Part shown: piece by piece, positions 47,046 to 58,300 of the stretch
Layout of the letters: every line of letters starts with the position of its first letter
How positions within the stretch are numbered: position 1 is the stretch's first letter
NCBI GenBank assembly: GCA_025084515.1
Contig: JAJAGP010000421.1
Span: 124,001-188,000, forward strand
Length of the DNA: 64,000 nt
Reading direction: 5' to 3'
Source: Ancistrus triradiatus
Lineage: Eukaryota; Chordata; Actinopteri; Siluriformes; Loricariidae
The notes under the pieces: model-generated
Seen by the model: only the letters and a program-made list of their open reading frames with translations
What the model was told of the DNA's origin: nothing
The model's database searches: none
Made by a program: the position numbers and the translations under genes

Positions 47046-47339
47046 GAATGTATAATACTTAGCCCTATATGTAAAACTGAACACTGAGATGTTTTTGTGT
47101 AGCGTGTACAAAGTGGATATGCTTCACAAAGAGATGATTCATGAAGCAATTTCATCAAGATCCTTAGACCTGAGTACAATATAAAACTTCAGAATGTTGT
47201 TTTTTTTTTTTCTGGAATATTTCCATTTCATATGTTTTAATTGAAACAGGGGATAATTGAAACTGTGGAATCTGCTAATGCAGATGGACTATTGCATATG
47301 ATGTGAAGTTCTTGCAAATGTTCTTTAATTGCGAAATGA

Positions 47340-47900
47340 TGAATATATACACTTCTCTCCACAGTTATTGGCACCCCCAGTAAAGATGAATAAAAATAGC
47401 TTTAAGAAATTCAATTTTGGTGAATTGACTTAACCTCACACTGAAAAAAACCCTTTAATTGAAGTAAAATTAGACTAATAAAAAACTCCCTTATCAAGAA
47501 ATAATTATTTTTAATAAAACCACATGCCACAATTATTGGTAACTCTAGAACCTCCAAAAAAAAAAAAAAAGTGTAACTTACTTTCTTTTCTTTTTTTTAA
47601 TCTAATAATGTGTAGTAACACCATGAATTCTGACAAGAATTTCCTGTAGACTGTGATTTTTGCCAATGCTGGTAGAACCCTATGACTGTATGCTTCAATA
47701 CACCTGCAGATTCAGCTACTTCCTTCACACTATGGCCTTTGGCACATGCAAATGAACTCACTCCTTTTTTGGAAATAACACTTTGCGACTCATTTTCTAC
47801 ACATAAAACGAGACATTCACTACACTGTACCACCTCTTCTCAATATATGTATCCCGTCACATGCAACGCCATCTGTAGGAAACTGAAGTAACTACCACCT
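47340..47900. mobile_element. Tc1-like family D end and a helix-turn-helix remnant
   Basis: CCACAGTTATTGGCACCCCC at 47359 and GCCACAATTATTGG at 47526 repeat the IR/DR motifs of the element at 6421. On the minus strand, 47833-47640 reads AKGHSVKEVAESAGVLKHTV followed by GFYQHWQKSQSTGNS, a Tc1/mariner N-terminal helix-turn-helix, broken before the expected GRPR. Its orientation is opposite to the transposase at 7150, so it may be from a different element. Confidence 0.55.
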
Positions 47901-47933
47901 TAAAGGTAATTATTAATTTGGCAAGTAGTATAC

Positions 47934-48897
47934 AGTGGTGTGAAAAAGTCTTTGCGCCCTTCCTGATTTCCTATTTTTTTGCATGTTTGTCACACTTAAG
48001 TGTTTTGGAACATCAAACCAGTTTAAATGTTAGTCAAAGACAACACAAGTACACACAAAATGCAGTTTTTAAATGAAGGTGTTTATTATTAAGAAAGAAA
48101 AAAAATCCAAACCTACATGGCCCTGTGTGAAAAAGTGATTGCCCCCTAAACCTAATAACTGGTTGGGCCACCCTTAGCAGCAACAACAACTGCAACCAAG
48201 TGTATGAGATTTGCATTTACATTTACATTTACAGCATTTAGCAGATGCCCTCATCCCAGAGCGACGTTACAATCCAAGAAATGTAGGTTAAGGGCCTTGC
48301 TCAAGGACCCAACAGTGGCAGCTTGGCAGAGCTGGGATTTGAACCCTGGACCTTCTGGTCCATAGTCCAGTACCTTATCCGCTAGGCCACCACAGTCCAT
48401 AGCCGCTGCGCTTTTGATGTAATTTTGGTAAGCCGGCTACTCCTGGGAAGGTTCACCATGTCTTCCATTTGTTGGTCAGCCGGCCACTCCTGGGAAGGTT
48501 CCATGTCTTTGCCATTTGTGGATAATGACTATCACTGTGGTTCATTGGAGTCTCAAAGCTTTAGAAATGGCTTTATAATCCTTACCAGACTGATAGATCT
48601 CATTTATTTTCTTTCTCAGTTGTTCCTGAATTTCCTTGGATCTTGGCGGGATGTGTAGCTTTCAGTGATCTTTCGGTGTACTACACTTTGTCAGGCAGGT
48701 CCTATTTATGTGATGTCCTGAGGTCAGGTGGCAATAATATATATATATTTTTTTCTTCCCTTAATAATAAACACCTTCACTTAACTGCATTTTGTGTTTA
48801 CTTGTGTTCTCTAAATGTTTTGATGTTCCGAAACCCTTAAGTGTGACAAACATGCAAAAAAACAAGGAAGGGGGCAAGCACTTTTTCACACCACTGT
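47934..48897 (-). pseudogene. Tc1-like family F transposon with nested SINE
   Basis: Termini TACAGTGGTGTGAAAAAG and CTTTTTCACACCACTGTA with TA outside, and about 200-bp inverted arms. The minus strand from about 48650 reads RSKEIQEQLRKKINEIYQSG and KDYKAISKALRLQ, the transposase N-terminal helix-turn-helix. The rest of the transposase is deleted. A SINE interrupts the left arm at 48218-48399. It sits between two family D segments. Confidence 0.8.
48218..48399 (-). repeat. tRNA-derived SINE
   Basis: Minus-strand copy of the family at 15941: tail TTTACATTTACATTTACAGC on the left, then GCATTTAGCAGATGCC, the body GGACCCAACAGTGGCAGC, and the B box (GGATTTGAACC inverse) and A box (CGCTAGGCCACC inverse) on the right. 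Confidence 0.85.
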
Positions 48898-48904
48898 ATA
48901 TTGT

Positions 48905-49290
48905 ATATGAGTTGCCACAAAGGTCAAATTCTCTTAGACATTCTTAAACATGGGAAACAAGAGAACACAGTTCAACTAAGAGAAAGGTTTGTTGACTTTC
49001 ATAAGTCAGATAGTGGCTATATACTGTATCTACAGTTACATATCTACAGTTAGGACAACAGTGAGGAGAATGAAAAAAAAAATCCCCTTGGAGAGTTACT
49101 GAAAAATGCCATCTAGGGGTCACTAAGTCTCCAAAACTACCATCAGATGCCACCTTCATGCCAACAGATTATTTGGAAGGCTTACCAAGAAAAAGCCTGT
49201 CATGTCATCTAACCACAAAAGTACCTAGAGTTTACTAAACTTCATGACTTCTATGTTAATATTTCATCTGAACATACAAGTGTGTTATTA
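48905..49290 (+). pseudogene. Tc1-like family D transposase fragment
   Basis: Matches 7200-7730 of the element at 6421: CTTAGACATTCTTAAACATG, GCCAACAGATTATTTGGAAG and GGCTTACCAAGAAAAAGCCT. It is uninterrupted where the other copy carries a SINE. Full of stops. Confidence 0.7.
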
Positions 49291-50005
49291 TTATTATTAC
49301 TGAGGTGCAAAGGACTTATTTCTTCCGTTAAGGATTCCTCCTCTTTTTATTCTTCTTTTTTAAGATTTGGTCATTTGTAGGTGGTTTCGTGGGTAAAAAC
49401 TCATGAAATTTGGCACACAGATCCATACTTGGAAACTGCTAACTCTGGGCGACAGAAGCTTGCCCCTAGTATGGCCTGCCTGCGGACACAAATCCATGGC
49501 ACCCCGCATCTGGTCAGTTATACATCTTGTGTGCCGGCATATAATTTGAATGTGTATGCACATAGGTACATTGCATCTGCCCATTCCCGAGAGACGTTTG
49601 GAGACAATTTTTTATACAGTCCTCCTAGATGGTATGTCCTTATTCAATGTCAAGATCATGGGTATCATGGGAAGATGTTGCCGATTTTAAATTACAAAGT
49701 GATTTTTGATATATTGTAAAGCGTTGAAATTTATTGCAAAGCAATGAATTTATGTCTTGCACATGTAAACAGGAAGATGTCAATAACTTCACAATGCATT
49801 ACTTTATACAGGTCAGACTTCAGAGGATATGAGTTAGGATGGTTAGGATGATATCCACATACCCAGAATGACAGTCTGGCCTTTTCCACTGTGGTTTATT
49901 TTTATTTGGTGATGTTCCTGGAGATGCAAGGGCCCAACCCCATTACTAGTGGCTATATTTAGGGCCCAAACACAGCATGTGCAAGGCCTTATTGTTTCCA
50001 TAAGG

Positions 50006-50039
<34 letters not shown>

Positions 50040-50085
50040 TTTTGCTGTCATTATTACTGAAGACTTGGTGACTGGGGAAATAATT
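49290..50085. repeat. unclassified repeat in two units, with (ATT)n
   Basis: Two similar blocks, at 49285-49345 and 49960-50060, combine an ATT run with GTGCAAAGGACTTATTTCTTC or GTGCAAGGCCTTATTGTTTC followed by ATAAGGATT or TTAAGGATT and a TTCTT-rich segment. The (ATT)n at 50006-50038 is near perfect. No coding or terminal signals. Confidence 0.45.
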
Positions 50086-51499
50086 GTCGTGCCATATGCC
50101 ATAGAATGTCATTGAGTCAGGTGATCTGTCATATAGTTGCACATACATGCACCATATTTGGTAGGCATTTAGTTTCCCCAAGGTTAAGATGTATTCACAT
50201 ACAGAGTATGAGATAAAGCCAAAAGAATGTGAGTTATTTTGCATTTTGTGTGTTTAAACACGTCTTGCATTTTGACAAACTACTCCTAATATGATTCAGT
50301 TTACTTGGTTGCATCTGACTCAATAGGAAGCTGACCATGTTGGATGGAATGCACTTGCATCAAACTTTGCAGGGTGAGAACTTATTATGGTTGAAAACTC
50401 AATTACATACGCATTTTTCTTAGAACAGCATTTGATTGTGATATCACAATTCAGCATAGGCATGTCCCTTTGGCTCCAAAGCACCCACTAGGATTTAAAT
50501 GCATATTTGATGCCTTTGGAATGCTCGAAAACACATCAAATTTGACACACTCAGTAAAGTATGCCATGACTTTTACTTGCTCAACACTGCAAGAGCTTGT
50601 GGCTGTATACATGCTATAGCAATGACCAACTGTAAGGAGAATATTATTTATCCTGATTTGTTCTACATTTACAGCACTTAAGTTTCATAAAGCAAAATGC
50701 CACTAGACACTGACAAATACCAGAACAGGAGATTAATATAACTGAAAATGCCTCAACTTGCATCGACATACCAGGCAAGAGTACAATAAACTGGGCAATA
50801 AAGTGCTCTTGGCCTTTTCAAACAAGCTACCACATGTGGTGTTTCTCTGTGTGTGGTACTGTTAGATATCTATTCTCAAAATCTCTCCATCTTCACCCAA
50901 CCATTCCCCCTCTCTTCCTTTCTCTAAGCAAACCAGCTCCCTGTAGACAATGTGTTGTCTGTGGAACATATATAGAGTTAAATTAGGACAAGACATTCTC
51001 TGCCAAAACTTTCATCTATTTTTTTTGTTTTCTTCATCACATGCCGAAGAAAGTCTGGCAGGGATGTATGAGAACCGAACAAAAAGGACATTTCTGGAAT
51101 GGATAATTTAAATAAAGATAGAACTATTGCAGCTGCCCATTTCAAGATTCTTTTGAATACACCCTTTCTGTTTTAGGAGAGCGTCTGCATGCCTGACCGT
51201 CTATCTATCTTGGCTAGAATAATATACCACTCTACTTCTGTGAACATGAACATCTGCAGTTATTAATATTCTTTTTATCATTATTTTTTATTAACTTTCA
51301 TGCTGTGTTCCAGTTATTCTTGGCCAATTTGGTATTTCCCATTATCATTACTTTGGTTTCTGTCATTTGACTGGCATAAGGCTTCATGACTTTGTTCAAA
51401 CAATACATATAAATACATAAAATGAATAATAACTGTTATAATTGCTTTGTAGGCAGTTTCTTCAATTTGTAACATCTGTGGTGTTCAGTTCAGTTCTGA
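50086..51499. other. AT-rich, nothing recognised
   Basis: About 1.4 kb with no gene, exon or transposon end that I can support. Confidence 0.5.
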
Positions 51500-51772
51500 A
51501 CAGGACAGCCGGCAACATGGAGCACAAGGCAGTAACAACCCTAGACAGGGCGCCAATCCATCGTGGGGCACACACACTCAAACACACACTCACACACTAG
51601 AGCCACTTGGGCATAATCAGTTAATATAAAGCCTGTCTTTGGACTATGGGAGGTAACCTGAGTGTAAACACACACGGACTCGGGGAAGACGTGCAAACAG
51701 AAAGGATCTAGACTGCTCCACCTGGGATTGAACCCATGTGCTGTGAGGCGACAGTGCTACCCACCATGCCTA
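51500..51772 (-). repeat. HE1/DANA-like SINE
   Basis: Contains GCGCCAATCCATCG, CTTTGGACTATGGGAGG and, at the head end, GATTGAACCCATGTGCTG and GCGACAGTGCTACCCACC, the inverse of the tRNA-like head at 29733. Nearly complete. Confidence 0.75.
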
Positions 51773-52029
51773 CTTTGGTAATCATTTACTTTAAGGTAAT
51801 CTTCAGTTTTAATTTTACAATGATAGCCTAGTGAGAATTATATGAAAATGTTTTTAAAAGTTTCACTTGACAATATATTTCCATTGATGAAGTGACTGTT
51901 CTTTTCTGATAAACAGCAAACATTCAAACAATGATAAATTAATTCCCTTGCTCTTTTGAAGCCATATGTTCCATTTGTACATAATGTAGTTCCAGAATGT
52001 GACTAATACCAACTTTAAATAAAAATAAT

Positions 52030-53080
52030 TCTAATATTGTGCAAGATCTACACTTGACTATGATAATTCCACTGCTCACAAAAGTATGAACTATGAGAAA
52101 GTGATTTTAAATTCTGTTCTAAAGTCTTCTCCATCACATCCCAAACACATTCAATGAGGTTAGGGTCAGGACTCTGTGGAGGGCACTTCATGTATGGAAA
52201 TAATTTCTTGTGCTCCCATAACCACTCTTTCACAATTTTAGTCTGATCAATGACATTATCATCTTGTAAAGTGCCATCAAGGAAGAAAGAAATCCATTGA
52301 TAGGATAACCTGGTCAATCAGTACATTCAGTTACTCATGTTATTGTCACTTACTGAACCTCGACCAGACCAGTTGAAGCAACTCCAGATCCTAGCACTGC
52401 CTCGTAACATAACTATGCATGATGGGTGCATTACTTCATGAGCTTCCCCTCTTACCCTGACATGCCCTTCACTCTGGAATAGGGTTGGTTAATCTGTACT
52501 ATTTAGCTCAATTGTCCTTTTTCCATTGTTCTAGAGTCCCATATTTATGGTCACTCGTAAACTGAATCCTTTTTCCTCCAGTTATTCTCACTAACAAGCT
52601 ACGGCCACACCGCTGTTTAGTCACACTACTGTGAGTTATTGTGGAAATGTTCAAAACCATGTGTTCTACTGTTGATCTTTTATGATTTCACTTCAACAAG
52701 CAGTTAAATGATCTATGATCATACGGTAGTTATTCAGGATTTTTGTCCGACAACATTTCTTTGCCAGAGTTGGCGGTTCACGTCTATCTTTCCAGATTTT
52801 AATAATATGTTAGACAGTTCTTAACCCAGTTGCAGTGATTGCAGCAATCTCCCTAATTGTTGTCTGTGCTTGATGCAGACCAATAATTTGATTCTCCTGA
52901 AACACAGTTTCATCTTTCTCATAACCATGGGAAACGTCTTCTGACGCGGTTGTTTAAGAAATGAGAAACTACTCACGTCATCAGTGAGATTAAAACATAT
53001 TAATAACTGCGGTGATTATTCAGTCAATGGCTCCTAATTATTTGCTTATGTAAATCATTTTTTGTTGCCCAACAGTGTAT
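52030..53080 (-). pseudogene. Tc1-like family I transposon, decayed
   Basis: Minus-strand N-terminus near 52930-52770 reads EKDETVFQENQIIGLHQAQT and TIREIAAITATGLRTV, a helix-turn-helix. The C-terminal catalytic part (52317-52048) has LQDDN (second Asp), TKIVKEWLWEH and PPQSPDPNLIECVWDVMEKT (Glu). The region between holds several stops. The right end TTGTTGCCCAACAGTG resembles a terminus; the left end is not clear. Confidence 0.75.
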
Positions 53081-53252
53081 ATATACTTTAATACTTTAAT
53101 TTTAGAATTCTATTTTATATTTTAAACAAAAATGTTAAACTGAGTAGAGTATATAAATATAGATTTTTTCTCTTGCTCTAAAATCTCATTTAATCTTGCA
53201 ATCAGAGAAAATGTCAATAAGTTATATTTGGAAGCATGTGAGACACGCTATA

Positions 53253-53440
53253 TACACTATATTGCCAAAAGTATTTGCTCGTCTGCCTTCACATGCATAT
53301 GAACTTGAATGTGACAGCCCATTCTTAATCCATAGGGTTTAATATGATGTCGATCCACCCTTTGCAGCTATAACAGCTTCAACTCTTCTGGGAAGGCTTT
53401 TTACAAGGTTTAGGAGTGTGTTTATTAAATTTTTTTGTTG
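53253..53440. mobile_element. Tc1-like family J end fragment
   Basis: TACACTATATTGCCAAAAGT followed by CCATAGGGTTTAATATGATG and CAACTCTTCTGGGAAGGC is one end of a common fish Tc1-like family, including the last codons of its minus-strand transposase. The rest is missing. Confidence 0.6.
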
Positions 53441-53449
53441 TTGTTTTAT

Positions 53450-54570
53450 TTGAATTGCAATGAAGAAGTGAATGACGTTGTTGGAGTAATGCATGATGGA
53501 ACATGATCCAGAAGTGATGTGGTCAAGACATTAACACCCTCCTCCCCAGGAGTACAACGGGGCCGACGCATGGGGAGTCCACCCACATGGCCAAGATGAG
53601 CTCTTCCATGAATGACAACATGACCAAGGGGCTGGATAAACCTGGATCCTCAAGGGCCTGAGGCTGAACATGATGTCAGGGTGAGCAGGTACCTGAAGGT
53701 GCCATTGACAAGGCACCTGGAGGCACTGGTGAGGGGGCAGGAGCCACAGCCACTGGAGCAGCATCAAGCAGAGTGGGAGCCGTGGGCAATGAGGCACGGG
53801 CTATCAGGTGATGAGGCAGGGTTTGCAAAGGCAAGGAATAGGCCGTGCAGGGTGCAGGTGATGAGGCAGGTACAGGGTCTATAATGGGGGTGTTGGCATA
53901 CAGGGACATGGTGGCTGGGAAGGTGGGGTTGGAATTGTGTGAAGAGGTCTAACAGAAGCTCTCTACTGCCTTGAAATTCACAAGGGTGGACAAAGACAGT
54001 ATGAAAATATTTCCTGAAATGACTGTAGCTGCGGGTTTCCTCTCCTTGTGGTTACAAATGGTAGTAGCCAATATAAGGGCATAGCTGGTGAGTAAGGAAA
54101 TTAGGTGCAGAATGCAGACAAAGTGACTGCTGGCCAATATAAAGAACATTGCAGAAGGAAGCACTGACAGTCATTTGGGTTACCGCTGTATTTTACAAGA
54201 ATGGCAAGAAATAAATTCCCTGGGAGCCAAACTGCATGCCAACAGAAAGTGCTGAAGATGCTGGAGCTAGTACTGGAATTGCAGGGAGCTGGGTTGCCTG
54301 TTGTGACAGTTCCTGAGCAGCTAAGAAAAGCAAAACAGTAGCCTGGTGCTGGGGTTGGAGCTTGGTGATGGACTGAGATTGCAATTATCTGCTGCTGCTG
54401 TTGCCTACCCAGCAGCCAACCATTGATCGGGTCTGTAATAGACATGACTTCTGCTGTCTCTAGGTGGGCAAAGTTTACTGTCATGATTTGGTAGAAATTG
54501 GATGTGAAAACAGATTGCTGATTCAAAGATGATTTAGGTGGCCGGCACAAAACCTAGGGGATATCTGGGC
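53450..54570 (-). pseudogene. gypsy-derived remnant, possible gag start joined to 3' end
   Basis: At 53535-53560 CACCCTCCTCCCCAGGAG resembles the purine-tract/LTR boundary seen at 62770 (CCTCCCCCAAGGAGTC). On the minus strand at about 54440-54350, GWLLGRQQQQQ and a shifted KLQPQHQA block look like the Gln-rich Gag N-terminus, followed by LFLAAQELSQQATQLPAIPV and a Pro/Ala-rich segment (53909-53676, VAVAPAPSPVPPGALS). No reverse transcriptase or integrase sequence lies between. Decayed; assignment is tentative. Confidence 0.35.
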
Positions 54571-55045
54571 CAGCAGCAAATGATGCACAGGCTGGGCAGT
54601 ACTTCACTGTGGATCAGTGAAGAACCATGTCTTAGTCAAAACCAGCATGAGTTTACTTCGGTATTAATATTTTTTTGTTTGTCACTTTTAGACCGACCCT
54701 TGTTTTCTCTATAGAAATGCAATATATACTGGATGTATATACATATACTGTATATACAGACACGTGCACAATATGCAGCCAATTCAGCTTAATACTGTGA
54801 GTGTTAACTCAACAGAAATGTGAAATACTTAAAATCCAAAAACTTCACAGATATTATGTTTCGACTACTCAAGAATGAACAAATTTTAACTTCAGTAAAG
54901 AGACAAAATACATCTGAATGTGTATTCACAACTTGCTTATGTATGGCACCAATGAAGCACAGCACGGATATAGCCCATGCGAATAAAACTCTCTACTGTA
55001 GTTTTACAACATAAACCCAAAACTGCTTCGTAACAAAGCATGCCT
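54571..55045. other. no gene recognised
   Basis: AT-rich DNA up to the gypsy B 3' LTR. Confidence 0.5.
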
Positions 55046-55709
55046 TGTTAAGGTTGACGGAAGCAGGGCTGCCAAAACTTATGAACCAATGTGTAGTGTA
55101 TCACCCAAGAGCATGGAGTCAGGATAAGGTAAACAGTGCCGTTTATTTACAGTAGATAGTGGTGAACGTGTGTGAGTGCCATGTATGTGATGTGTGTTTC
55201 AGCGTGTGGGTACATGATGTGTGCACCGATCCTGGTCTAGTCCAGGCAGGAGTGGAGCTGCGGTCCTCAGCAGGAGAAAAGCCAGTGCAGGGTTAAAGAG
55301 AGACGATTCGGCATGGGCAGACGAGGATCCAACGCAGTGGCAGGCTGAGGAGAAAACGAAAGTAGAGCCACATTAAAAATGGCAAACACAAACGACCCAG
55401 CGAGGGAACTAAGCAGACAAAACCAAACACGTAGGGAAGTGGGGTATCCGCGCGAAATACGCTGACGAAACAGCATCCAGCCACACTCCATGACCACTTG
55501 AAATAGGGAACACGCTGATTGCCGAACAAGCGCTGCAGCTGTGGAGTAATCATTCGCTACAGTCGATTGGTTCTCTTCATCCGCTGGCAGAATTCCTGCT
55601 CCATGCCACTAGTGGTCTCCAAACACGTAAAACATGGCGAAAACAGCACAACACACGCTACACACAGGCACAGAAAATTGTATGATCCCAGAGAGCGCAC
55701 CCTGTAACA
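55046..55709 (-). repeat. 3' LTR of gypsy element B (664 bp)
   Basis: Begins TGTTAAGG and ends CCTGTAACA, with the purine tract (GAGAGAGGGGCC on the minus strand) just inside. Matches 59249-59746 over most of its length but carries about 160 more bases between about 55410 and 55600. Confidence 0.85.
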
Positions 55710-55769
55710 TGGCCCCTCTCTCAAGGGGTGGCACCCGACAACTGCTCTCTCCATTTGGGGCGAGACCTA

Positions 55770-56650
55770 TAAATCATCAATAAGGGCTGAGTCCAGGATG
55801 GCAGAACGTGGCACCCAGCAGCACTCCTCTGGCCCGTAGCCTTCTCAGTCCACGAGATATTGGAAACCATGTCCTTTACACCTCACGTCCAACAGGCAAC
55901 TACAGGTGTTGGCCGGTTGGCCGTTGATCATCCAGGCAGGCGGGCAGGCGTTCAGGCGGAATGGAGGCATGGGGTTGGATGAGGAGACGGGTTTGAGTTG
56001 GGAGAAGTGGAAAGCGGCAGGATGTATCTTCATGTGGCAGGGAAGCTGAATGCGGCAGTGAGGCTGATGACTTACGATCTTGTAAGGGCCAATAAATTTA
56101 GGGGCGAGCTTCCTGGACTCGGTCCTGAGCGCCATGTTTTGAGTAGAGAGTCAAACCGATTGTCCCAGGAGGTAGGTGGGGCTGGTACAAAGTTGGTGGC
56201 AGTTGGCCGTGGGGATGATGCGGGAGCATGTCTTTTCCAGCTGGGCCCTGGCCAACTTCTGGCGGAAGTGATCCTGGCCAGTTCTAGTTCCTGTTCAGGG
56301 AACAGGGGCTTGGTACCCCAGGGATGCCTCGTAAGGGGACAATTCCGGTGTCGGAGGAAACAAAGGCATTGTGTGCATATTCGACACAAACCAAGTGCAA
56401 GCTCCAGGAGCGTTAGTGGAAAGCAATGATGCACCGGAGGGTGGCTTCGAGATCCTGATTAGATCGCTCGGCCTCCCCGTTGGTTTGTGGGTGAAAGCCA
56501 GAGGAAACGCTAGCAGTGGCACCCAGCACCTTACAAAAAGCCTCCCATACCTGAGAAATGAACTGAGGGCTACCGAGTCTGGTGCAGGCTCATCCTTCTG
56601 TGCCTCCTCGATAGTGCAACACAATTCCCAGGTGACACCAGCCACAATAC
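55770..56650 (-). pseudogene. gypsy element B integrase C-terminus and chromodomain
   Basis: Minus strand: the integrase tail region (THKPTGRPSDLIRISKPPSG near 56480, SPYEASLGYQAPVP near 56300), the GPY/F-like segment SRKLAPKFIGPYKIVSHQPH near 56100, and the chromodomain HGFQYLVD-stop-EGYGPEE near 55840, where the conserved Trp codon has become TGA. The integrase zinc finger and first catalytic Asp are missing, so the core has been deleted next to about 56645. Confidence 0.75.
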
Positions 56651-56739
56651 ATTCCGGGGGAGGATGGGTTCCTCTGCATCAGGGTGGGTGGGGTCTGCGA
56701 ACTGGCAAGATGGTTTGGTGTTGTGAGACCCTGGGCGAT

Positions 56740-58300
56740 AGGTGAGCTATAACTTGAAACAACTGAAAAAGAGGGTCCACCTGGCCATGGGTTTAGCATC
56801 TTGGCTGTCTGGATATACACCAGGTTCTTGTGGTTGGTCCAGACTATGAAGGGCTGAGCGGCCCCTTCCAGGCGGTGTTGACACTCTTTCAAGGCCAGCT
56901 TGACGGCCAGGAGTTTGCGATTCCCCACATCATAGTTAGATTTGGCCAGGGATAGGTGTCAAGAGCGTGACTGCAGTCTGTTCTTGGGACCTGACCTTTG
57001 GGAGAGCACCGTGCCCACTCTGGACTCAGACGCGTCGACCTCAACAATAAATTGCCAGGTAGGGTCGGGTTGGATAAGGACGGGAGCTGAAGAGAACAGG
57101 TCGTTGAGGCACTGGAATGCCACGGCGGCTGCTGGGGACCAGGTAAAGGACACATTGGCTGAGGTGAGATGAGGCAGAGCAATCTTACTGTAATTTGAGA
57201 TGAAACTTCCATAGAATTTGCAAACCCAAGGAAGCGTTTTCAAGTCCTTATGATATGAGGGATTGGGCCACTCTACGACTGCTCGCACCTTGCTTAGGTC
57301 AGCCTGGATCCTACCTGGCTCAATGATGTATTCTAGGGAGGTGACTGTGTCTCGGTCAAACTCGCATTTCTCTCCTTTCACGAAGAGGCGTTCTCCAGGA
57401 GGCAGGCGAGCACCTGTCCCAGTGAGTGATGTGTTCGGAACGTGACCTGGAAAAGATCAATATGTTGTCAAGGTAAACGAATGCGAATTTATTGATGAAG
57501 TACGGAAGCACGTCGTTCACTAAGGCCTGGAAGACAGCTGGGGTGCTGGTCAGCTCAAAGGGCATAACCAGATACTCAAAATGTCCCATGGGCATGTTGA
57601 ACGGCGTCTTCCACACATTGACCTCCCGGATGCAAACCAGGTGAAAAGCGCTGCAGAGATCCAATTTGGTAAACATTCTAGCGCCCTGTAACAGCTCAAA
57701 TGCAGAATGCAGTAGAGGCAGCGGGTATTTGTTTTTAACCGTTATTTGGTTAAGTCCCTGGTAGTCTATACATGGCCTAAGTGTCTTATTTTTATTTTCA
57801 ACAAAAAAGAAACCATCACCTAATGGGGACGATGAGGGGCAGATGATGCCCGCCTCGAGTGATTCGCTGACATATTTATTCATAGCCTTGATTTTCGGCC
57901 GCGAGGGGCTGAAGAGCTGGCTGCTGGGCAGGGGCGCATCTTGGAGCAAATCTCTCGCTCCACCTGAGCACGCATCCAGTGAACCAGTCAATATGGAGGT
58001 TATGTTTCCTAAGCCACAGGTAACCGAGGATGACTGGGGTCTTAGGAGAGTTAATGACAGCAGATGTTATACTCTCAACATGATTATCAGAAAGGGTGAC
58101 TTTTACTGGGGGTGTCCTGTGGGTCACAGTAGTTTTGACGGGAACAGTAAGAGAGGTTAGCGGACAGTGGTTATTAGCAGCAAAAGTCTTATCTATGACA
58201 TTGTAGGTGGGGGCGGACCCCAGTCGAGTTATCCTCGAAAGTTCCCGTATGAACTCTGACGGTGGCCTGTGGTGTCCCGGAACCAAGCTGGTGTGGGTAC
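56740..58300 (-). pseudogene. gypsy element B protease, reverse transcriptase, RNase H
   Basis: Minus strand: protease end VILGYLWLRKHNLHIDW near 58010, then a 211-residue open RT segment (57991-57356) with KTLRPCIDYQGLNQITVKNK, KLDLCSAFHLVCIRE, PFELTSTPAVFQALVNDVLP and FAFVYLDNILIFS. The active site is Y-L-D-N instead of Y-L-D-D (57461-57475), so the second Asp is lost. The RT connection and RNase H follow (PVLIQPDPTWQFIVEVDASE; ELLAVKLALKECQHRLEGA-like near 56900; IVWTNHKNLVYIQTAKMLNP). Confidence 0.85.

Noticed and set aside
46703..47179. 158-residue minus-strand frame rich in Phe, Ser and Leu
   Set aside because: It is produced by the pyrimidine strand of a purine-rich low-complexity tract; no domain or splice context.
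47249..47293. Candidate next SNARE exon after AAACAG, reading GIIETVESANADGLL
   Set aside because: It follows an AG and superficially resembles the syntaxin SIEANVESA region, but the hydrophobic register is off by one residue (Glu at the +3 layer) and a stop follows within 16 codons without a GT donor.
55998..56745. + strand open frames over 100 codons
   Set aside because: They are antisense to gypsy element B pol and fit no protein family.
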